Assembly: GCA_014155875.1 (NCBI GenBank)
Contig: JACEFZ010004189.1
Location: 81,001 to 145,000 of the forward strand
Reading direction: 5' to 3'
DNA: 64,000 bases
Origin: Cepaea nemoralis
Lineage: Eukaryota > Mollusca > Gastropoda > Stylommatophora > Helicidae
A program made the position numbers and the translations under genes. Below are positions 47,245 through 58,641 of the stretch, in pieces. A model generated the notes under the pieces. That model worked only from the letters and a program-made list of their open reading frames with translations, searched no databases and was not told where the DNA came from. The stretch's first letter is position 1. Each line of letters begins with the position of its first letter.

Positions 47245-49314
47245 TCACTTAGAGTCGATTGTGGCCAAAGGTATCGCCTCACCCCACATGGAACAGCAAT
47301 CCACCATCGTGAGAATGTACTTATTCCTCTTCCTAGTCCGAGGAAGAGGACCAACAAGATCGATGGCAACTCTCTCGAAAGGAGAGTTCATAATGGGCAT
47401 GTCACCCAAGACTACCGGAGCCGTCCAGTGTTTTGGTGCCACACGCTGGCACTCTGGGCACGACTTGACGTACCTACGCACGTCTCCAGTCATCCCTGGC
47501 CAGTAGTAATGGCAGGAAATGCGCTGGAGAGTTGCCCCGACACCCATATGTCCACTGAAAGAAATGGTGTGTCCCATATGAAGAAGCTGTTCCCGATAAG
47601 CCTTAGGAACTACCAGCTGTCCATGCTGGCGTTCCTCCACTCCGGCTCTCCGGTACAGTAACCGATTCTTCATATAATACTGACCCCGTCTTGGTGGGTC
47701 AGAACTTTTTGGCAACTGGTTGAAGCAAGGTTGCAAAGTAGCATCCTGGCTTTGAGCAGCTCGTAACTCCCCAGGCAAGGGATTCACGATCAAGGCCGGC
47801 GTCTGCTCATCCTCCGATTGAGATCTGGTTTGCATCGCCCCTACGTACATGGGTTCGGTTGGAATCCCTAGAAAGACGTAGCGACAACCCAAGATCATTG
47901 GGAAGATAGGATCGAGCAGAACGGCTGCCTGTATAGTGCCGGTAACATATTTTGATTTGATGTCCACCTTCGCAATTGGAAGAGACATCGCTACCGCACT
48001 CTTTGTCGCCGTTTGAATCTCAATAGATTCCCCGGTTAGCTGCTCTGGGCTCACTAAGTGTGATGAAATTACAGCCTCAAACTGCAGACCTGTGTCATAG
48101 AGACACTCAACTGGTTGTCCGTTCACAAGTATCGTCTCTACTACTGGTGGTTTTTCTGAATCGTTGTTCCCAAGACCCCTCCCTTCTACCTCCCTGTGAG
48201 ACCCTTCCCCGGTTTCTACAAGACAAGCAGCATAGTGAGAGTCTTTCTGTTTACGCCGGCAATCAGCCGTATTGTGTGTGGGAGATTTGCAATAGGCGCA
48301 CCACTTTTCACTCCACTTTCTTTTAGGAGATCCAGGTGGACTCTTACCAGAGGGTTTCTTAATTGGAACTTTATCGAAAGGATCCTCCTTTTTAGTGTGG
48401 GTTGTTTTAGGGTTCTTCTTCTTTCCAGACCAAGTGTCTGGTGATCGGGGATTGGGTTGTGACAGTTCCCCATTATCTCCATGAGCTAGCACATACCTTT
48501 CCGCTAATGTATTTACCAAGTCTAACTTCTCTGCCCCATTTTCTAGCAAGAAGGTTTGCAATGGCTTCGGCATCATCCTCTTCATTTGGTCCACGACCAC
48601 TAATTCTTCTAAACTTTCATAGTCGTTAGCAAATCCAGCTAATGACATCCACTTCAAAAGGTAAGACTTCAGTCTAACACTGTAGGCTGCGAACATCTCC
48701 CCTGGTTCTCTCTTCGACTTTCTGAACTGCTGTCGATAAGTATGAGCTGTCATCTGGAACCTTTTCAATAATGCTTTCTCCAGAGCTTCATAGTCATTCT
48801 CCATACCAGGTGGCAACCTTGAGTATACCTCGTACGCTGTCCCTCTCAGGCCCTGTGAGAGTTTCAAGTTCCATTTCCCACGTTCCAGTCCCATAGCCAA
48901 AGCCATCGACTGGAATCTTTGAAGATACTGGTCGATCTTATCTTTGTGTTCATCGAACGGGAGCAAAGGGAACTTCATTGCCTGGTATGGACCGCCACCA
49001 GAAGTTGTTGAGTCCGGTAGAACGGTGCCTCCCACTGCACCCTCGCTTTCCTTGGCAGATTTAGCTCTAAGCTCCAACTCCCTCATGCGGAACTCATGGT
49101 CTCTGACGGCCTGCTCAGCTTCCATTTTCTTAGCTTCGCGCTCAGCTTCAATTTTCTTAGCTTCACGCTCGACCTCAAATTTCCTAGCTTCACGCTCTGC
49201 CTGTCTGAAGTCTCTTTCAACTTCCTGAACATATTTTTGTAACTCTACACCATCGTAGCCCATCTCTCGCCCTTTAGCCTGTACTTCTGCAACATTAAAT
49301 TTCGCTGATGCCAT
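47245..49314 (-). CDS. Gag-protease-integrase frame of element D
   Basis: 689 codons from ATGGCATCAGCG. Residues about 30-90 form a Glu/Lys/Arg-rich coiled coil (REAKKIEAER). The Gag core follows (FPLLPFDEHKD, LSQGLRGTAYEVYS, FRKSKREPGE), then a zinc knuckle CAYCKSPTHNTADC (CX2CX4HX4C). Then protease with LYDTGL (about 403-407) and ILGCRYVFLG, and integrase with HMGHTISFSGHMG, CHYYWPGM and CPEC. The core start IDLVGPLPR carries the first Asp of DDE. The frame stops at a single nonsense codon inside the integrase core. No RT lies between protease and integrase, direct evidence of the unusual order. The start is supported by the matching gag fragment at 18615-19195. Confidence 0.9.
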   Translation of the reverse strand: MASAKFNVAEVQAKGREMGYDGVELQKYVQEVERDFRQAEREARKFEVEREAKKIEAEREAKKMEAEQAVRDHEFRMRELELRAKSAKESEGAVGGTVLPDSTTSGGGPYQAMKFPLLPFDEHKDKIDQYLQRFQSMALAMGLERGKWNLKLSQGLRGTAYEVYSRLPPGMENDYEALEKALLKRFQMTAHTYRQQFRKSKREPGEMFAAYSVRLKSYLLKWMSLAGFANDYESLEELVVVDQMKRMMPKPLQTFLLENGAEKLDLVNTLAERYVLAHGDNGELSQPNPRSPDTWSGKKKNPKTTHTKKEDPFDKVPIKKPSGKSPPGSPKRKWSEKWCAYCKSPTHNTADCRRKQKDSHYAACLVETGEGSHREVEGRGLGNNDSEKPPVVETILVNGQPVECLYDTGLQFEAVISSHLVSPEQLTGESIEIQTATKSAVAMSLPIAKVDIKSKYVTGTIQAAVLLDPIFPMILGCRYVFLGIPTEPMYVGAMQTRSQSEDEQTPALIVNPLPGELRAAQSQDATLQPCFNQLPKSSDPPRRGQYYMKNRLLYRRAGVEERQHGQLVVPKAYREQLLHMGHTISFSGHMGVGATLQRISCHYYWPGMTGDVRRYVKSCPECQRVAPKHWTAPVVLGDMPIMNSPFERVAIDLVGPLPRTRKRNKYILTMVDCCSMWGEAIPLATIDSK

Positions 49315-49534
49315 CTTAAACTCAGCGGGTAAATGTATACAATTCTATATCAAAATTTATCTCTCAAATAACAATTGGATATTTTATACGACCACAACAC
49401 GTCACATGTCGGTCAGTCTGTGTCAGGCAGAGTACAGACAATAGCCAGGCACGGTAGGCAGAACCTATTGATAGTAGACAAGGATATCTGTCCCCTATCA
49501 CTATATCAGCCAGAACTCCACCAGGATTTCAAAT

Positions 49535-49553
49535 ATCCCGGGACGTGCCCCCA
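49535..49553 (-). promoter_or_regulatory. Primer binding site of element D, tRNA-Pro-like
   Basis: On the element strand TGGGGGCACGTCCCGGGAT lies 5 bases after the LTR. It differs from the known tRNA-Pro primer site (TGGGGGCTCGTCCGGGAT) by one substitution and one inserted C. Confidence 0.8.
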
Positions 49554-49558
49554 GAAAT

Positions 49559-51763
49559 TGTAACAAGCTATGGGGAGGGTCCCATAATGTCCCGTCACAA
49601 TATTCCAAACTTATTCTTTTGCCCTGGCTGGGAATAGGTCTTTGTTGCCAACCCTCATCCGTTCCCCGGACTTACTGTCACACTCTCTTTCGACCTCAGG
49701 GTTATTTCCTGCAGTGTATTTCTGGCTGACACACACGTAACATGACGATCGTCTTAGTCACTATAATTTGAATTTAATACCGTAATAAAGACAACACCGA
49801 AGAACACCAAGACAGATAAACCTATACAAGTCCAGAAAACAAAACTGATGTGATAACTCTAGTCCAGAAATGAATCCAGAAAACTCTGAACATCATATAG
49901 CACAGATCTTGAAATTGTCCAGTCATTTCACAACTGCCTCACCGGGCAAAGGTTCCCGTCTCTCTATCCAGCGTTGGTTGTTCGAACAACAGCTTCCAAG
50001 TTTCCTAGGTCACCACGATATAGTCAGTAATCTGGTCTGGGAAAGTGCCATGGGATCACTGGGTACAATTGAGGTTGGGAACCAAAGTCATGATACCAGA
50101 TTGGGTATAGGGAATGAATCAGAGTCTTTCGCTGTCCCGGACAAGGATGGGAATTGGCGTAGGTCCAAACCGCCTCATCAGCAAACGCTCGACCTTAAGT
50201 CAATGAGAAGACTTGAGTTGGCTGTTGTGTCACTCATTACATTTTTGTAACGCCTCTCCATTTATATTAAAACAAACATTATACCTGGTATGTCCACTGA
50301 CTTGCCCTGGCTTCATCAGCTACTTATAAGTTTTGGCATAGAAGCCCTGTAAAGTCTTTCAACACACTTTCCGGTTTACACTCGACCTTAAGTCGATGAG
50401 AAGACTTCAAAATAAGGACCCTGTAGATGAGAAAGACTAGTGAGGGACCAAGCTGACTCATGCCCCACAATCCTGAGGTCCAATTGGCCTCAGCTAATAC
50501 ATTAGTTATACCTTTTGGCTTACCAAGATAAGTAGATAAGTGGCTTGCTTGAATGAGTCTGACATGTCAGGTAGCCCCTGGATTGGCTACGTCCTGGCTT
50601 GAGCAGACCTCCAACTTGTAGACGTCCTGTCGGCTACCCTTTGCACCCTGTTGCATACAAGACTCACTCTCCACACTCATACCCTGCCTTTATTATTATT
50701 GGGCACATTCGTTTCCCAGTCTCTCTCTCCCTTGTAAACCATGCCCTTCTCACGACAAATATCTTGTGGTGTGGTGTGCCTAGTAATCTGTGTGATTCTC
50801 CCCTTTAACTAATATTATAGTAGTGGGGTTGTATGGCACGCAGTGTAGTTCCCCATTCCCAGCAAGAATAGGAAAGAAGATACTACCCCTTCCGGCCGCT
50901 GCTCTTGTCTGAGCTGTCGCCGCAATGTACCGGCAGTGCCTCACATAACACGTAGATTCAGAGGAATGCATGTTCTCTCAATGAGATAAAGAAGTTTATT
51001 TATATTCCCCACATCATCCTCTCGACTAAAAGACGAAAGAGATAGCACCGTGGGTAGCCTCTTCCAGCTCAAGAAGATAGATCATAGATTGGTGGACCCC
51101 ATCCCCAAGGAGCCCTTCCCTCCTTCCGGCACACCGTAGCTATCAAATGTGTTTATATTTAAATGAGAGAAGCTACTAAGTAGAGGTAAGCCGTAGGAAG
51201 AAAGATAGCACTCGTCTATCGGCTGCCAAGAACAAGCGATATCATTTGGGAAATATTTATTGTTCAGATTTGTTCCCTTGCCATTCCAAGATTAAGAAGC
51301 TTAGCCAGATTGGCTAACGGTCACCCCCTCCCAATATGGCAAGACTGCTGTTTCGCCATATCATCTCAGTCGTTAAGACAATAGAGATTTATAAGTGCAA
51401 AACTAATTACAACCTAAGATTACCTTTCATAGCCCATCAGTATTCTGCCTTTTAAAATGGCTCAATCTTTAACTTGAACTCTTGACATTAGGCAGTGGGT
51501 AGCGATCAGTAGAAACGGACATGAATTCTCCAGAAGCCACACCAGTGCGCATTTGGCGCAAGGCGCTCCATCGGGTCTACCCGAAAGAAAAGACCTATAT
51601 CTACTCGCTCCATGTAAAGATTGTGTTATGAAGGTAACCCAAAGAACTATCTTTCATAGAGGTTGAGCGAACAAGAGAACTGAGAGCTTCCGAAAGCTGT
51701 TTCCCCCTGTTTACCCAAAATAAAAGAAGGCATGAGGACATGAGCCATTGGCGTTTCACCACA
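49559..51763 (-). repeat. Right (5') LTR of element D
   Basis: 2205 bp, TGTGGTGAAACGCC...GCTTGTTACA on the element strand. Next to it on the inner side is the primer binding site; on the outer side are GGTAT and the RTE-like LINE. It is long for a Ty3/gypsy LTR. ORFs 49870-50250 and 50599-50808 mirror those of the left LTR and are not considered genes. Confidence 0.92.
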
Positions 51764-54034
51764 GGTATGCTGGTGAATGGTAACCTATTTGCATGGCCAA
51801 ACTATTTGACTTGCTGCTTTTTAATAAAATCTAGTGCTGCTATAACCCCCACTTTAGTTCTGATTTCTTCTTTTCTGATCTTATCTCTTCTTGATACGTT
51901 GAGTATTCTTCTCAGGAATCTCATTTCTGTTGTTGTGATTTTTCTTTTCTCTTCATCTGTCATTGTCCAGGTTTGGCATTGGTAGCATAGAGTTGGTAGG
52001 AAGATTTATTTGTAAAGTGCTTACATAGTAGTTATTGATACATGTTTGTTCTTTAGTATTGGTGCGATTTGTCCAATGAGTTGGTTTGCTTTATTGCATC
52101 TAATTTCAGTCTCGTCTTCTGATCTGCCATTTGATGATATTTTACATCTTAGGTACTTGAAACTCATTACTTGATTCAAGGGATGTTCGTTTAGGTGAAT
52201 TGTTGTTGCTTTTTCTTCCTTAGTTATAGTCATTTCCTCTGTTTTGCTTGTGCTAATTTTCATGTTATGTTCCCTACACATTTCGTTTAGACTATTCATG
52301 TGGTCTTGTAATTCAGCTTCTGATTTTACTATTAGTGCTTGGTCGTCCACAAACAGGAGTTCTCTAATGGTTGGATTTGCAGATGGTTCTTTTTCTGTGT
52401 TCCTGCCCTTTTCTGGAGCGAATAAAGGCGTTTTGTTATTGATTTGGAGCATCCATCCCAGATTGTAGAGCAATAGTCAATATGTGTTTGTATATGGGAA
52501 ATATAGAATATCTTTCTTGTGTTTTTGTCAAGGAAATTTTTAATTTTGGCAAGTTGGTATACTTTTTTGGCTATTTGTTTAACGAGAGCATGAACATGGG
52601 AGTTAAAGGTTAGACTGTGATCTATGATAAGACCCAGGGCCGTGTGCTCGGTTACACTTTCTATAGGCATGGTACCAATATGTAGCTGATGAGTTCTCTG
52701 TGAGTTTAGAGTGCGAAGTCTTTACCTGGTTGCTATTAACATAGATTTTGCTATAAAAATGTTAATTTGTATGCGAATTGCATAACTCCAGTTGACTACA
52801 CTATTTAAATTATGTTGCAAGGACGATTCTAGCACATTACAATCAATAACGTTTGTATATACAGTGCAGTCGTCTGCAAATAGATCGCATGACGACGACA
52901 GATATAAGAGAAGATCATTTTTATACATGGCAAATAATAGAGGGCCAAGTATAGATACCTGAGGTACTCCAGTATTAATGGTAATGGTTTGGGATAAAGG
53001 TTTATTGTGTGATACTTATTTTTGTCTGTCTAGAAAAAATGATATGATCAATGTCACTATATTAAGGCTTCCTTTAATTGTTTCTAGTTTTTTTTTTTCT
53101 AAATTAAAATAGTATTATCTATCATATCAAATGCTTTTCTAAAGTCTATAAACATCGCCACACACAGAGTTTTGTTGTTAATATGTTTAAGCCAGGTTTC
53201 TATCATATTTGTTAGGGCTGTATGACAGGAATATTTTGGCAGTAAACCCTGACTGACTGAGTTTGTGGCGAACTAAGTGTTCTAGTCTTGTTTTGTGAAT
53301 GTGCTTTTCTAGCGGTTTTTACAGTGATGATAGTATGGAAATTGGCCTATAGTCACTCATGAGATCATCATCTGATGAACCAAATTTTTTAAATGAGGAT
53401 AAACTTTAGCGATGTTTAAAGGCTGATGGGAAGTGACCTTTGGTGAGACATTGATTATATATAAAAGTTAGTGACTCGCAGATCACCGGTGCAGCGCAGC
53501 GAAATATCCGGTTACTGATTCCATCTAGTCCTGATAAGTTATTGTTTTTTAGGTTACTGAGATGAGTAAATACTGCAGTGATCGTCATTAACGATATATT
53601 GGAGTGAACGTCACTATAGCATTTATTCTTACAATATAATGACAATAAAGATGTGTCGTGAGGAGAATCTGGTATTGCAGCCTTCGACTGGTTGATGCCT
53701 GTTTGAAAGAAACTACTGAATAGATCACATGCAACCTGATGTGATGGTAATGATTGTGAGGACGTGTCCTTGTTTGCCAGGGTATTATTTGCTTTCCAAA
53801 TATCGTTAGTATTAGATTTATCGGTTATTAAGTTCTTGAAGTAGTTTTTATTTTAATTTCGAATAAAATATTGAACTTAATTTTTCAGACTACGTATGTT
53901 GATAGGTCTCTTCTTTTATGTGCCCTGTCCCGGTATCTCGTAATGTCAGCGATCTCCTGGGTGATCCACGGGGGATTAGTGTAATGTTTAACTCGAACTT
54001 CCTTAAATGGAACATGCTTATCAAATTCACTTAG

Positions 54035-54105
54035 AACGAACGAACAAACTTTATTTTCAAAGGGTTAAGAATTGGGCACGCAGGCCCGTCTAACATTCTG
54101 CATTG
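54035..54105 (-). mobile_element. Very short 3' end of a CR1-like LINE inserted into CR1-like LINE copy 2
   Basis: ACAAACTTTATTTTCAAAGG followed by GGGCACGCAGGCCCGTCTAACATTC matches the CR1-like 3' end at 7340-7395. It is preceded by an AACG-repeat tail (GAACGAACGAAC). The first CR1-like copy lacks it at this position (near 12520-12540). About 70 bases, an extreme 5' truncation. Confidence 0.7.
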
Positions 54106-54679
54106 GGTTATTCAGCCAGTGGTCCAGAGCATCGTCTAGGTCAGGTAGGAAGTTGGTAAACATGGCCCAGAAATGAGTTGAGCAAGTCTTGTAGAAACAT
54201 ATCTTGACTGAAATTTTTATAATTTCTATATTTTATACTTACGTGTTTGTGTTTCGGAGTTTTGGTACCTACTTTCGACCACATGCAACATACTGAGTAG
54301 TGGTCACTCATTGCATTAATAAGTACAGTACATTATGTGATGTTGTCAGCACATGTAGTATAAATGTGATCTATAAGCGTTGCAGATGATTTTATTATTC
54401 TAGTGGCTTGTTTGACTAACTGTTGGAAGTTATAAGACGCTGTTTGTTTTCCCATGTTTTGTGTGATCATTTCTGAATGGCTGTCTTCTGCGCTCTTACC
54501 TCCTCTAGCAGCTTCTGCCTCCTGTTCTTCTGCGGTATAGCTGCCTTCTTTTTCTCACTGCTATCAAATTGACGCAGTGATACTCACTATCCCTCACTCA
54601 CTTTGTGATATATACAAGAATACTGTATTGAGACTTTATCTTTGTGTTTATTCAACTGCTGTTTGCCTTCAAGTATGGA

Positions 54680-55200
54680 AAATGACGAATACATGAACTG
54701 ACGAATACATGGACTTACACACTGACGAAGATATGAACTTACAAAGACTGCTGATGATGCAGATATGAACTTACCAAAACTATACAACAGCTTGACGAAG
54801 ACATGAACTTACAATAACTATACATCTAATAATTTCGAGAAAAAAAATGATCTTACGAATAGACAAAATTAAAGAAAATGAACAATGATAAAAGAAGACA
54901 TAATAAATATGTGAACCGGCGAAGACATGGATTGAGACACTGAGGAAGTCACTTACTGCAAATAAAGACATTGATTTACAAGAACTTTTGATGACGCAGA
55001 CAAGTACTTACCAAAACAACAACACTAACATTGACAAAACAAGTGAACTTACAAACAACTACAAAAGTAACAATTCTCCAAAAAAATTAACTGCCGAAGA
55101 CATGAACGTACAATGCAAAGAACAGTGATAAAGAAATTACATGACGAATACACGAAATAGACGACATGGACGTAACAAAACTGAACAAGTGGACAAGCCG
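54680..55200. repeat. Diverged tandem repeats with GACGAAGACATGAACTTAC motifs
   Basis: The motif GACGAAGACATGAACTTAC and variants (GACGAATACATGAACT, GCCGAAGACATGAACGTAC) recur about eight times. A larger unit of roughly 240 bases (GATGATGCAGATATGAACTTACC... and GATGACGCAGACAAGTACTTACC...) appears twice. No coding frame follows the period. Confidence 0.65.
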
Positions 55201-56116
55201 TGAGAGCAAGTGGACAAGTTGTGACAGGCCATATTTATTTTTTGTTCATGCCTTCTTTATTTGTTGCGCATGGCATCTGTATTTGTTTTTAAAGCCATTT
55301 TTATTTATAATCAGTTAATATTTATTTGTAATCAGGTCATCTGTATGTGTTGTTCATGTTGATTCGGTCGTCAAAGTGCAGAAGAATGGCATAGTTGAAG
55401 GCAGTATGGTAGGGCTGGTTGACGTTTTTTGCTGATGTGAAATGCGAAAGTATTAACGCGAACAATAAAATTGCAGTCCACAGAATTGGAGAAACGAGTC
55501 TAGACAATAATGCTGGAAGAGTTGAGGAATTCGGCGATGAGCCGTTGTAAATTGATGAAAGGTAGATCAATGAACAATTATGGAATGCAGACTCCAAGAG
55601 AACAGTAAAGAAAATGTTGTTAACAGAGTTTTCGACGGTCTTGCTGCGATATGGGCCAATACTAACAAGGCCCATGGAGAAAACCTATTAGGTAGATAAC
55701 TTATTAAATACTGATACGCTTAATGTTCCCAAAAAAGAATAGATCTGATGCAAATGAAGCGACGTGGAGAATTGAAGATGATGATAGTATATTTAATTGA
55801 TACGTTAATAGTGTAATTTTTATGTAGTTGATAAAATGTTATTAAATTCATTGTAACCACTTCAACATGTATATCAAAACGATTTAAATCATAGCATTGT
55901 ATCTAATATGTGTAACTATTAATTCACGGTAATGTAATTATTACATAATTAACAGTGTAATAATATATTTATTATAATTTGCCCTCTCATATTCACCTCT
56001 AACCATGCAAATCATCATCACTTTATTGATATACAACTTCATATGTATATGGCAATGTAACTATTGTGTAAATGTAACCTATCACGTTTTAATAACATTG
56101 TTTCATAAGAGATAAC
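55201..56116. other. No recognised feature
   Basis: About 900 AT-rich bases; the ORF at 55337-55675 (- strand) has no domain I recognise. Confidence 0.5.
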
Positions 56117-56124
56117 ATGTAGAC

Positions 56125-56332
56125 CAGAGGTGGCCAACCTTTTCAGCAGGCGGGCCAAATTTGAGAAATAATATTTCCTGCCGGGCCACGCACCTAATTT
56201 TTTGGTGTTAATTAAAGTAAACAAGCAAGCGTGCTACAGCTTCGACCACATCGTCGCTTCCCACTACGCAGGGCGCAACATGACTCCTGGCGGGCCGCAT
56301 GCGGCCCGCGGGCCTCGTGTTGGCCACCCCTG
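56125..56332. mobile_element. hAT-type MITE with 8-bp TSD
   Basis: 208 bases starting CAGAGGTGGCCAACC and ending GGTTGGCCACCCCTG-like (TGTTGGCCACCCCTG on +), an inverted repeat of about 15 bases. It is flanked by ATGTAGAC at 56117-56124 and 56333-56340. CAGRGGTGGCCAAC termini, 8-base duplication and a CGGGCC/GGCCCG-rich subterminal region are typical of non-autonomous hAT elements. No transposase. Confidence 0.92.
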
Positions 56333-56340
56333 ATGTAGAC

Positions 56341-57009
56341 TGTTTTTCAACATGAGACATACTACTATAAATGCATGAATATGTATTGGCAGGAGATATA
56401 AATTGCGTATGTTCACATCAGGCCGTAATAGGGATCAAGTCAAAACACAGATACAAATATCTAGCAGGTATGACATATATCAGCTCGACACACTACACAG
56501 GTTACATACACTACAATAGCATAGCGACAATATAATACAGGCTTAACATTTACAAGCTGACACAATAACAGATATGCAAGGCAACACACACTCTGAAACA
56601 GCATACATGGCATAAGCTTCCTAACAATACTACACACAGCCATATACAGTGGTAAATGTGCATACACAAATACACGATACTTTCCTGGAGTACACTAAAA
56701 TCACCACCACTATATAAGTACAAAGCTGACCCAAGTAAAACCGACGCTGAGGAGGCAGGTTGGACGAGACCGAATTTGGAATTTTTTTTTTCTCGAAAAT
56801 TGGAATTGGAATTGGAACAAATAAAATCATGACGGTCTATTTCCCTCTTTAATTGAAGCTTTTGCTCCTAGACAAATGCCGTTAACATACATACCCCAGG
56901 TAACATTTAAATGTGAATAGACATGATGCTGAAATTATGAATGGTTCTTGTATCTAAGCTACTAATGATAATTATGTGAAAAATAAGAAATACAATACAA
57001 CAATAAATC
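56341..57009. other. No recognised feature
   Basis: About 670 bases with a run of T at 56781-56790 and a short GGAATT repeat after it. No coding signal. Confidence 0.5.
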
Positions 57010-58511
57010 GGAGATGAGCAGTGTGGATTTGTGGAAGGTAAATACACAAATTATGACACATACAACTTGAGCACTTTAACAGAAATAATAATTGCAATGA
57101 ACAAGATTTAAATTTGTGCTTTACTGTGTAGAGTAAGGCATTTGTAAGGTGAAAGAAGACGAAGTGATTATGATGTTGGCAATGTTAAACATTGATGGTA
57201 AAGTTCTGAGAATAATAAACTGTTTTAGCCAGTCGCTATCATGCCTAGGTTGTCCAACATTTATCTTAATTTGGAAAAACATATTTTCTAATTTGGCCAG
57301 CCACTTTGGTATTTAGCGGACACCACACCATCACTCAGCGAAATTATTTTAGAATTTCTAGAAGATATGAGCGGAATCACCATTAGGGGATGTCACATAA
57401 ATAACATTAGATATCGGGATGATACAGTATTGATTGCAGACAATGAGAAGAACCGGCAACATCTAGTAGACATGCGTGTCAATCAATCAATCATGTGCCA
57501 TGCCGGAAAGTATGGGCTGTCATGACTCGCCTTTTCACTCGATCACCAGAGTCGTGGATCAGCTCAGTGTTCCTGTCTCGACCATGCCATGTGGCCAAGC
57601 CATCCAGGTATTTACTTCTCTGTCTTCCCTTGGTCTGTTCCCTTCAATCTTGCCATGTGTCACAATGTTCTCCAATCCATTTCCTCTCATAACATGTACA
57701 AAAATATTGACTGTCTGTGTCTAATTTCTCTAATCAATCTACGATTTTCATTTGTCTCTTGTAGTACTTGGTCATTGGTTTTTCTGTCTGCCCATGGTAT
57801 TCTTTGCATTTTCCTCAGAAACCATATTTCTGCAGCCATCAGATGTTTTTCAGCTTGACTGCTCATTGTCCAAGTTTCACCTCCATACAAAAGAACAGAC
57901 TCTATGTAGCACCTCATCGCGTTTCACACATAGAGAACAATTAGGATTAGAATTAACTTGGAAGAAGAACACACCTATTGTGGTCGTCACTAGGAAGAAA
58001 GAAGTACCACAATTGTAACACACACGTAAATGAAAATATTCTTAAACGAGCGACTCGGTGCACCTATCGTGGAACATCTACAACATCTGCTGGGAAGTGC
58101 CTTGAAGAGATTAGACCAAGAATCGTTATGGTGAAGGTAACCTTTTGCGAGGTGAATAACATACTGCGATCTAAAGAATAATGCGAACATGCAAATAATA
58201 CCATGGACAGACAGGGGAAAAAAATCAATAACCAAGTCATACAAGAAACAAATGAAAACCTTGAACTGATTAAATAAATTAGACGTAGACAGTTACGGTT
58301 TTTTGTGTGTGGACACATTGTTAGAATAAACTAAAGAACTGATGACAAATGGAAACTTTGAGGGGAAGAGAACAAGGGAATGCAGAGAAGTATTTATATG
58401 GATGGCTTGACTACGTATTATGATCCAGACAAAAATACAAGGAGCTGATCCACGACTGTGGTGATTGTGTGAGATGGCGAAACATGACCGCCAATGTTTA
58501 TCGGCATTGCA
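57010..58511 (+). pseudogene. RTE-like LINE (GAT-tail family), decayed and interrupted
   Basis: DEQCGFVEGKYTN (57010-57060), KHEEVIM-like and MLAMLNIDGK remnants, then NNIRYRDDTVLIADNEK with the catalytic box Y-RDD (57410-57450). The sequence breaks at 57478 and resumes near 57930 with EQLGLELTWKKN, VVTRKKEVPQ, GKCLEEIRPRI and NNILRSK. Then come IIPWTDRGKK, NNQVIQETNENLELI, RRRQLRFF and a final stretch ending GIAHDDD at the microsatellite. Stops and shifts throughout. The (GAT)n array starts exactly where the LINE ends, so it is the LINE tail. Confidence 0.82.
57479..57929 (-). mobile_element. Second RTE-like LINE 3' end inserted in reverse in the GAT-tail LINE
   Basis: The - strand frame 57917-57687 reads LYGGETWTMSSQAEKHLMAAEIWFLRKMQRIPW, then NDQVLQETNENRRLI, RHRQ. 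The 3' end is at 57480 with a TTGA-type tail (TCAATCAATCAATC on +). Removing it lets the surrounding LINE read on from VDM to EQLGLEL. Flanking GCGTGTCA/GCGTTTCA may be a slightly decayed TSD. It is related to, but not the same as, the LINE it interrupts. Confidence 0.75.
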
Positions 58512-58512
58512 C

Positions 58513-58576
<64 letters not shown>

Positions 58577-58641
58577 CGATGACCACGACAACGATGATGA
58601 TGATGATGATGATGATGATTATGATGATGATGATGATGACG
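58512..58641. repeat. (GAT)n microsatellite at the LINE 3' end
   Basis: About 130 bases of GAT/ATG triplets with a short ACCACGACAACG break. The poly-Met, poly-Asp and poly-Ile frames are artefacts. Confidence 0.97.

Larger units (their letters stand above)
42762..51763 (-). mobile_element. Ty3/gypsy element D (Gmr1-like), innermost layer of the stack
   Basis: LTRs of about 2.2 kb lie at 42762-44971 and 49559-51763. Flanking GGTAT is at 42757-42761 and 51764-51768, and the host LINE reads on across it. On the - strand the order is LTR, tRNA-Pro-like primer site, gag, protease, integrase, RT. RNase H and the polypurine tract are missing: the internal region ends at about 45431, where sequence identical to the far-side LINE flank takes over before the left LTR. 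The gag-protease-integrase frame is nearly intact. Confidence 0.92.
42595..52403 (-). mobile_element. RTE-like LINE (TGAGA-tail family), middle layer of the stack
   Basis: Flanked by TGCCCTTTTC at 42585-42594 and 52404-52413, inside the CR1-like LINE. The 3' tail (ATCTCATCTCATC on +) is at 42595, and the 3' end continues to 42761. Beyond element D it resumes at 51764 with the HANRLP end, RRILNVSRRDKIR-like and NEMCREHNMKIS segments, and RELLFVDDQALIV, an intact F-VDD catalytic box near 52350. Net length about 800 bases, so it is strongly 5'-truncated. This copy keeps both catalytic Asp residues that the 15.5 kb copy has lost. Confidence 0.88.
42220..54470 (-). mobile_element. CR1/L2-like LINE copy 2, outermost layer of a nested stack
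   Basis: The C-terminal part (42534-42220: LPQEIKDTTNH...) and KRAVRLMNGKK up to 42584 join to 52404-52670 (LGLIIDHSLTFNSHV, IDYCSTIWDGC, RLYSLQKRA) when the inserted block is removed. Further pieces: LFADDCTVYT, the catalytic box (about 52880); LNNNNLSGLDGISN-type RT start (53406-53645); and SDHYSV plus LIDHIYTTCADN of the endonuclease (54280-54420). Homologous to 10388-12710, so the two are one family. Decayed by many frameshifts. Confidence 0.85.
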
